IMG/VR virus record: IMGVR_UViG_3300021083_000290
Coordinates: 1-25,423 of that record
Source: a virus
DNA length: 25,423 bases
Direction: 5' to 3' (one strand)
Shown here: piece by piece, positions 21,101 to 25,423 of the stretch
How the letters are laid out: every line of letters begins with the position of its first letter
Numbering within the stretch: position 1 is the stretch's first letter
Program-made: the position numbers and the translations under genes
The notes under the pieces: model-generated
Seen by the model: only the letters and a program-made list of their open reading frames with translations
Database searches by the model: none
What the model was told of the DNA's origin: nothing

Positions 21101-24100
21101 TATGAGAACTCATTGAAACCAGGATTGCGCAATACCAGAGAGTGGACCGGCAAGCCACCTGCTGATCTGAACCCAGCGCCCTATGTCGCTGAGGGTGAAA
21201 CCAAGCTGCTCCATCCACCAGGCGAGCGCACCACTAGCAACCAAGGCGAAGACGAAGTTCGCGGCAGCTTCACCAAGATCAATCTCGCCCAAGGCGGATT
21301 CCGTGGTGTGATGCAACTCTATTCGTCCAAGAATGCCAGTACCGCATTCCATGAGTCAGCGCACTACTTCCTAGAAGTGATGGGACGTCTCACCGAGATG
21401 GAGGGTGCACCGCAGAGCCTCAAGGACGACTTCCAGAAGATCATGGAATGGTCCGGCTATGGTGATCGCGCCACCATGCTGGAGATGCAATCTCAACTCG
21501 CTGATCTGCAATTGAAGATCGGTGATCGTGCACCTACGGATGAAGAGAAGGAACAGCTTGCCACGCTGAATGCGCCTCATGAGCGATTCGCCCGTGGCTT
21601 TGAGCGGTACCTGCGTGAAGGTGTGGCGCCTGCCAGCAATCTGCGCAAAGCCTTTGCCATGATCAAGGGCTGGATGCTGTCAGTCTATAAGAGCGCGTCT
21701 GAATTGAATGTCGAATTGAACCCAGAGATCCGCGAAATCTTTGGGCGCATGCTCGCCAGTGATGCCCAGATCGCCAAGGCCAAGGAGCGCGTGTCTGACA
21801 ATCTCGCATTCGAGAATGCCAGTGACGCCGGTTGGACTCCAGAGCAGCATGAAGCCTATCTCAAGCTAGCAGCAGAGGCCGATCAGCAGCAGAAGGATGA
21901 GTTGGAGAAGGAGAACGTCAGCATCTTTGAGCGCACTCTGACCAAGGCGTATCGCGATGAGCAGCGGGCCACCCGCGCCCGCGTGACCGATGATGTTGCT
22001 CAGCAGCGCGTCTACAGCGCCATGAATGCCCTTCAGAATGGCAAGACTGGTGATGGTCGTGAAATCGGCCTAGATAATTTCAAGATCAGCAAGCTGGACG
22101 TTGAACGCATCCTGGGCGATCACATTGGCCAGCTCCCTGGTCCAGGTGCTGAGCGTAATTCTGGTCGCAATGTCTACTCACCTGAAGGCATGCCTGCTGA
22201 TACCGTGGCCAAGATGCTGGGCTATAAGGACGGCGTAGAACTGCTGACTGATCTGGCCCAAGCGCCAGACCGCAAGACCGTCATCGATCAGCAAGTCGCT
22301 CAGCACATGAACGATCGGTATCCCGATCTGATGAAGGATCCTGCGCGCATGCAGGAGGCCGCAGATCGCACACTCCATGATAACGATGCCCGTCAGCGCC
22401 TGATGGACATGGAGCGAGCCCAGCTCATCGCCCTGGACAAGATGCAGCGCGAACAGGCGAAAGCGGTTGATAAGCAGGATAAGGCTGAGGCTGGTGCCGC
22501 TGCTGCGGACGAGAAGGCGCGCCAGGATACGCTCAAGCAGCATCTGGCAACGGTGCGCGAAGAACGTGCTGGGATGCGCCTGGCAGCAGAGCAGACCATC
22601 CAGGACACCAAACTCAGCAACTTCTCACCAGATCAATTCCAGGCAGCAGAGCGTAGGGCTGCCATCAATCTACGCGAAGCGATGGTCAAGAAGAAGTGGC
22701 AGGAAGCCATTGTCCTCAAGCGCCAGCAGATGATGAACTCTGAGTTGTATCGTGCTGCGATGGACGCCCGTGAGCAGGCGTTCAAGGATCAGGCCAGACT
22801 GGCTCGCTATGGATCAGATCCAGAGCTGCGCAAAGCCCTTGGCAAGGCCACCGGTTATGAGTGGCAAGCCAAGATGCCAGATGGCACCATCAATCGCTAC
22901 CATGATGGCAATGATGAGACGAATAAGGCTGCCGCTATCAAAGATGCCCAGGATCACATGGGCACCTATGAGCGCACGAACACTTATCTGGATCAGATAG
23001 ACCATCTTTTGTATCTATTCGACATGAAGAACCAGACTCCGCGTGCGCTCCGCCGCATGCAGAGCCTGCGCGACTTCCTCAACAGCGAAGAGTATTTCGA
23101 TGGTCCTGATGGTGAGCGGTATCCGCTTGGCCTGACCTCCAGCATCCCTGATTGGATCAAGGATCAGGCATCCAAGACCAACTGGAAGGATTTGACCATC
23201 CAGCAGCTTCACGACCTGCGCAGTGCCGCTCAGCAGATTGAGGCGCTGGCCAAGTGGAAGAACAAGCTGACCAGCAGCACCAATAAGGCCGATCTCAAGG
23301 AAGCGGTCGCTGAAATCGCCGCCGTGCTGAAGGAGAACTCACTTGGGAAAAGGTCTAAGAAGATTGGTGTCGGTGCTGCCGAAGGGCTCATCAAGGCAAC
23401 CAAGAACTTCAAGGAATCGCTGAACCAGATGAACTGGACCATCTATGGGATGGACGGGTTCAAAGAGGGTGGTCGCCTATGGGATCTCTTTATGCGTCCT
23501 CGGCAGGAGGCGGCAGACCGCGAACTGGCGCTGCACGAGAAGTACAAGAACGCACTCAATGAAGCGATGGGCGAATGGGGCAAGGTGACCCCGCTCAACC
23601 CCATTAGCCTAAACATGCGCTTCAAGGTCCCTGGTACTGATGTATCGATCAGCCATTGGTCCAAGATCATGGCACTGATGCACTACGGTAATCCAGAGGG
23701 CCGCCAGCGCCTGATGGACGGTTACAACTGGTCGCATGAGACGGTGCACAAGATCATCGATACCCTGGATGCCAAGGACATCAAGTTCGCCAATCGCTTG
23801 GTGGACATCATGTCCATGGATTGGTCTGCGGTGAAAGAACTGGCTGAGCGCCGTCAGGGGATCGCGCCACCCAAGGTAGAGTCGATCCCGGTTGATATGC
23901 CCAATGGCCAGTACAAGGGCGGCTACATGCGCCTGTACTATGATGGTCTTTCCAAGGAGAAGATCGAGAACATCTCTACCGATGCCGCCTTTGATGGCAT
24001 GCGATCAGGGGCAGTTTCCAACATGGTAGAGGCTGGCCATCGCAAGTCTCGAACCGCGGTGCTCAAGGACGTAACGCCTAGCCTAGATCCCAATAGCTGG

Positions 24101-25366
24101 ACCAGGGCATTGAGCGCATTGGCGCATGATCTGTCCCATGCTGATGTGGTCGCTGATCAGGCCAAACTGCTGGCGAACAAGGATCTGCGCCGGGCGATGG
24201 AACTTCACTTTGGTGAAGGTTCCTATCGTGAGTTTTTCAACAACCTAAAGGGCATTGCCCAGGGTGACGTAGCGCCACTGGATAGCATGAGCCGCGTCCT
24301 GAGTTATCTGCGCACCGGCTACAATGTCACAACCCGTGGCGTAAATGCTTTCAAGGCCATCCAGCAATATGCGGGCCTGCCATTGATCCTGACGCGCATC
24401 CCCGCTCGCTATGTGATGAGTTCGGTGATCCAGCACTGGAGTGGCCCGCTGGCCATCGACAATGCTGCGCACTTCGCTGAAAAGTATTCCATCGTCATGC
24501 GCAATCGTGCGGCGACATTCAACAAATCAATGCAGGATTCCATGGCTGGAATCAGCCTGAAGGGACCAACCCAGAAATTCACCGAGGCGACCGCCTATTA
24601 CATGTGGACCAAAGTGTTCGGTCACATGGACTCAGTTACCTGGAAGGCTGCCTATGACCAGCATATGGCCGAAAGTGCCAATGCCGATCAGCCTGGCGGT
24701 GATCATGACAAGGCGGTCAGGGTGGCCGATGGGGTCATGGAATCCCTGATGGGTTCTGGCAAGCAAAAGGATATCCCAGATATCCTGCGCGGCTCCTATG
24801 GTCGGATCTTCGGCGGCAATATGAGCTGGTCGCTGTCTAACTGGAACGCGGTCAGGTCTGCCCTCAATCAGACCCGCTATGGCTGGCAGCGTGGCGATAT
24901 CGCTGGGCACATGGCCCGTGGGCTTGGCAGCCTTGGCGTTCTTCTCTTAGCTGGACCGATGCTCTGGGATTGGATGTATGATGAGCTGAAGGGCAAGGAC
25001 ATGTCCAAGTACACCACGGCAGGTGGCCTTGGCAAAGAGTTGATTTCGGCACCGGCCAATGCCGTCCTCGGCTCAATACCGATCCTTCGCGATATCTCCG
25101 ATCCACTCCTGGAAGGCAAGCGGTCAGAAGGAGACATGGGACTCCATGGACTGGATGCCGTTGGCGATGCCATGGCCGCTTTTCATGCCAAGCACTACAA
25201 GGAAGCGACCATCAAGGCTGCTGCCCTGGGCGCAGGAACCCTGCTCCATGTGCCCTCTGCCGCACTCTTCCAGGCTATGGAAGGTTCTGATCAGGCTGAT
25301 CAGGAACAAGCTGACTTCCTCCGCAGGGTATGGATCATGTCCGTAGGCAAGACACCTAAGAAGTAG
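18152..25366 (+). CDS. Giant internal virion/ejection protein with metallopeptidase-like motifs
   Basis: 2404 residues. Pro-rich N-terminus; glycine-zipper segments near residues 325-450; H942-E-V-T-E946 with H960 (AHDIANAVE); H1067-E-S-A-H1071 with E1151 (RFARGFERYL), the ligand pattern of an HExxH zincin; charged coiled coils at about 1430-1560; a C-terminal helical region (about 1970-2270) of the kind seen in T7 gp16-like and large polyvalent phage proteins, with LGVLLLAGPMLW near 2262 as a possible membrane anchor. It would be ejected into the host and form the inner-membrane part of the conduit; the peptidase-like parts might cleave host or virion proteins. T7 gp16's transglycosylase domain is not evident. 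Peptidase activity is inference. Last gene of the operon in the window. Confidence 0.8.
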   Translation: MAGPADITPPSPTPQDGGGTPPIPDQSAPAVPPQPSHDELLLQGLEALDPLSDVRKTLRSTPAVAPAPDMTPQIKTADLIAQQYTPERAAKLSALADKTGFTPEILDTMFDDMQRKQQSSQTDVQELQDYHKRLANWVTQPMNAAIARGDLPALTALSASLQNVVGAPDNRPSEPWGNVIRTGLNATNHGLSVLLDTVPAMAELYARKAIGADTTTTNQFTPLGAYNWDQQVHAADAAQAEQFKPSGLKDFSRSLITTLADPMTYAVPLTGAKLALNSTKVIEAVAAKGPVAELHAADPLTMGTLQGTKTVEHVGEQLLGDVNKTKLALTGAGAGQGALAGAQTAAQQSEQTKEQDPGVLANTANVAAQTALGYFFGKSGGLIGLLRNLRSTPWTSSPIRDYVTDIGRQSIIGATQASVGNAVSGTLTGSPIDSIEAALSGGIAGAALAGVNLHEAMVMQHHLTRLQNSSALENAGRLLQTFESAQQSKAQQLAPDQTGKFEQEIARDGISHQYLTLDQFQDHHLSLDRDPAKAAQDADLMAEYQKAKSLGTSMQIPMKTVTEMGAESKEPALLAAEFRQHPDAPNGREAVTFYQGGGDDQELNSNLALASQQVEAGRGAGDTKGQMIADEVSEQARRSGTPAEQADALGKIHQSIWQTLAGKMNEGRLAAGLPEMTATDLRDHMSLNIMGVAPRFLQELVTTGHADGILNRMRTDGPKTTTEQLIRRNLMDLGLDVHKDSNEDIVQAVQKHIEHLSGQTQEQHAKNLAGDRPVVLEGHPGTTHNQPIIPVEGDDISRVSLLRQWRAKHGGRLPDPNDKEWQKLKSESAIIDRQRLKQRQRQADAEAAKSAQRKPHGSYDAAQDKRNANAVEKSMGRAAIQEHLKQTLKEMDRVPLITAGHVPYGMGMNADGSKLYRDPKFPLSVKLPGGITVDTKGATSVHEVTETRLMKSGVPYEHAHDIANAVEREYLRGQGFTEAQIDEYENSLKPGLRNTREWTGKPPADLNPAPYVAEGETKLLHPPGERTTSNQGEDEVRGSFTKINLAQGGFRGVMQLYSSKNASTAFHESAHYFLEVMGRLTEMEGAPQSLKDDFQKIMEWSGYGDRATMLEMQSQLADLQLKIGDRAPTDEEKEQLATLNAPHERFARGFERYLREGVAPASNLRKAFAMIKGWMLSVYKSASELNVELNPEIREIFGRMLASDAQIAKAKERVSDNLAFENASDAGWTPEQHEAYLKLAAEADQQQKDELEKENVSIFERTLTKAYRDEQRATRARVTDDVAQQRVYSAMNALQNGKTGDGREIGLDNFKISKLDVERILGDHIGQLPGPGAERNSGRNVYSPEGMPADTVAKMLGYKDGVELLTDLAQAPDRKTVIDQQVAQHMNDRYPDLMKDPARMQEAADRTLHDNDARQRLMDMERAQLIALDKMQREQAKAVDKQDKAEAGAAAADEKARQDTLKQHLATVREERAGMRLAAEQTIQDTKLSNFSPDQFQAAERRAAINLREAMVKKKWQEAIVLKRQQMMNSELYRAAMDAREQAFKDQARLARYGSDPELRKALGKATGYEWQAKMPDGTINRYHDGNDETNKAAAIKDAQDHMGTYERTNTYLDQIDHLLYLFDMKNQTPRALRRMQSLRDFLNSEEYFDGPDGERYPLGLTSSIPDWIKDQASKTNWKDLTIQQLHDLRSAAQQIEALAKWKNKLTSSTNKADLKEAVAEIAAVLKENSLGKRSKKIGVGAAEGLIKATKNFKESLNQMNWTIYGMDGFKEGGRLWDLFMRPRQEAADRELALHEKYKNALNEAMGEWGKVTPLNPISLNMRFKVPGTDVSISHWSKIMALMHYGNPEGRQRLMDGYNWSHETVHKIIDTLDAKDIKFANRLVDIMSMDWSAVKELAERRQGIAPPKVESIPVDMPNGQYKGGYMRLYYDGLSKEKIENISTDAAFDGMRSGAVSNMVEAGHRKSRTAVLKDVTPSLDPNSWTRALSALAHDLSHADVVADQAKLLANKDLRRAMELHFGEGSYREFFNNLKGIAQGDVAPLDSMSRVLSYLRTGYNVTTRGVNAFKAIQQYAGLPLILTRIPARYVMSSVIQHWSGPLAIDNAAHFAEKYSIVMRNRAATFNKSMQDSMAGISLKGPTQKFTEATAYYMWTKVFGHMDSVTWKAAYDQHMAESANADQPGGDHDKAVRVADGVMESLMGSGKQKDIPDILRGSYGRIFGGNMSWSLSNWNAVRSALNQTRYGWQRGDIAGHMARGLGSLGVLLLAGPMLWDWMYDELKGKDMSKYTTAGGLGKELISAPANAVLGSIPILRDISDPLLEGKRSEGDMGLHGLDAVGDAMAAFHAKHYKEATIKAAALGAGTLLHVPSAALFQAMEGSDQADQEQADFLRRVWIMSVGKTPKK

Positions 25367-25370
25367 GCAT

Positions 25371-25387
25371 TGCTCAAAAATTGAGCA
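25371..25387. repeat. Perfect palindrome, copy 3 (TGCTCAA-AAA-TTGAGCA)
   Basis: Seven-bp perfect inverted arms around AAA, 5 nt after the stop of the giant gene and 16 nt before the next ATG. No T-run follows (GTGATAAGG), so an intrinsic terminator is unlikely. The same motif family occurs at 5923 and 8881, and the half-site resembles the operator before the small terminase gene. Confidence 0.55.
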
Positions 25388-25403
25388 GTGATAAGGTAAC
25401 CCC

Positions 25404-25423
25404 ATGACTGTATCAGCCGCCAC
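25404..25423 (+). CDS. Start of next gene, cut by window edge
   Basis: ATG 25404 follows AAGG with 7-nt spacing and opens a frame beginning MTVSAA that runs off the window. In podoviruses the gene after the large ejection protein is often a tail fibre or spike, many of which begin MTV or MTT, but six codons cannot prove this. Confidence 0.45.

Noticed and set aside
25371-25387. Intrinsic terminator after the giant gene
   Set aside because: The palindrome is perfect but is not GC-rich and has no T-run on either side; an operator or leader element fits better.
1-25423. Diversity-generating retroelement, as known in BPP-1
   Set aside because: No reverse transcriptase, template repeat or variable-repeat pair was seen in this window; the tail-fibre region lies outside it.

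Overview
The window is a stretch of a double-stranded DNA tailed phage or prophage with a short-tailed (podovirus) body plan. The evidence is a run of recognisable virion genes: T7-type connector/portal, a scaffold-like protein, a BPP-1/epsilon15-type major capsid protein, a Bbp16-like cement protein, tail tube proteins A and B, and three internal (ejection) virion proteins ending in one of 2404 residues. No integrase, repressor, polymerase, lysis or host gene is visible, so temperate or lytic lifestyle cannot be decided. Base composition is moderate in G+C by eye. Genes are packed, with many ATGA stop/start overlaps. Several ribosome-binding sites match the bacterial 16S rRNA 3' end (AGGTGATC at two genes). 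The capsid/cement pair points to the Bordetella BPP-1 / Salmonella epsilon15 lineage; the host cannot be named from sequence alone.

Layout. (1) 1-608: the 5' end of a leftward gene of unknown role, a small basic rightward ORF, and two promoter-like elements that share the extended -10 box TGGTATAGT; the right one carries a palindrome across its -35 region. (2) 609-1097: terminase small subunit. (3) 1098-1651: about 550 bp without a convincing gene but full of structure: four 22-bp tandem repeats (iteron-like), two copies of a hairpin with the same 10-nt loop and different, still-paired stems, and an AT-rich inverted repeat. This is the best candidate for a replication origin or packaging-recognition region. 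(4) 1652-4106: ten small rightward genes, mostly translationally coupled, four of which encode Cys/His zinc-binding-like proteins. None is recognised. (5) 4100-5849 on the minus strand: a beta-rich decoration-like protein and the terminase large subunit, in opposite orientation to everything around them. (6) 5850-5946: a divergent control region. (7) 5947-25366: the rightward morphogenesis operon, in order GNAT acetyltransferase, small hydrophobic/proline-rich protein, portal, Bbp19-like protein, scaffold, capsid, cement protein, hypothetical protein, tail tube A, tail tube B/nozzle, and three internal virion proteins. (8) 25404-25423: the first codons of the next gene.

How it fits together. 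The small terminase subunit would recognise phage DNA and recruit the large ATPase/nuclease, which docks on the portal to fill a shell built from scaffold, capsid and cement protein. Tail tube A and the nozzle close the portal, and the internal proteins are ejected to form a conduit across the cell envelope. A related palindromic half-site (TGNYCAA/TTGRNCA) recurs before the terminase, the morphogenesis operon, the scaffold/capsid genes and the gene after the giant ejection protein, and may coordinate expression.

Most unusual points: the small zinc-finger gene cassette wedged between the two terminase genes, the inverted large terminase gene, the structured repeat region, the nozzle protein with nested inserted domains, and the two metallopeptidase-like motifs in the giant ejection protein.
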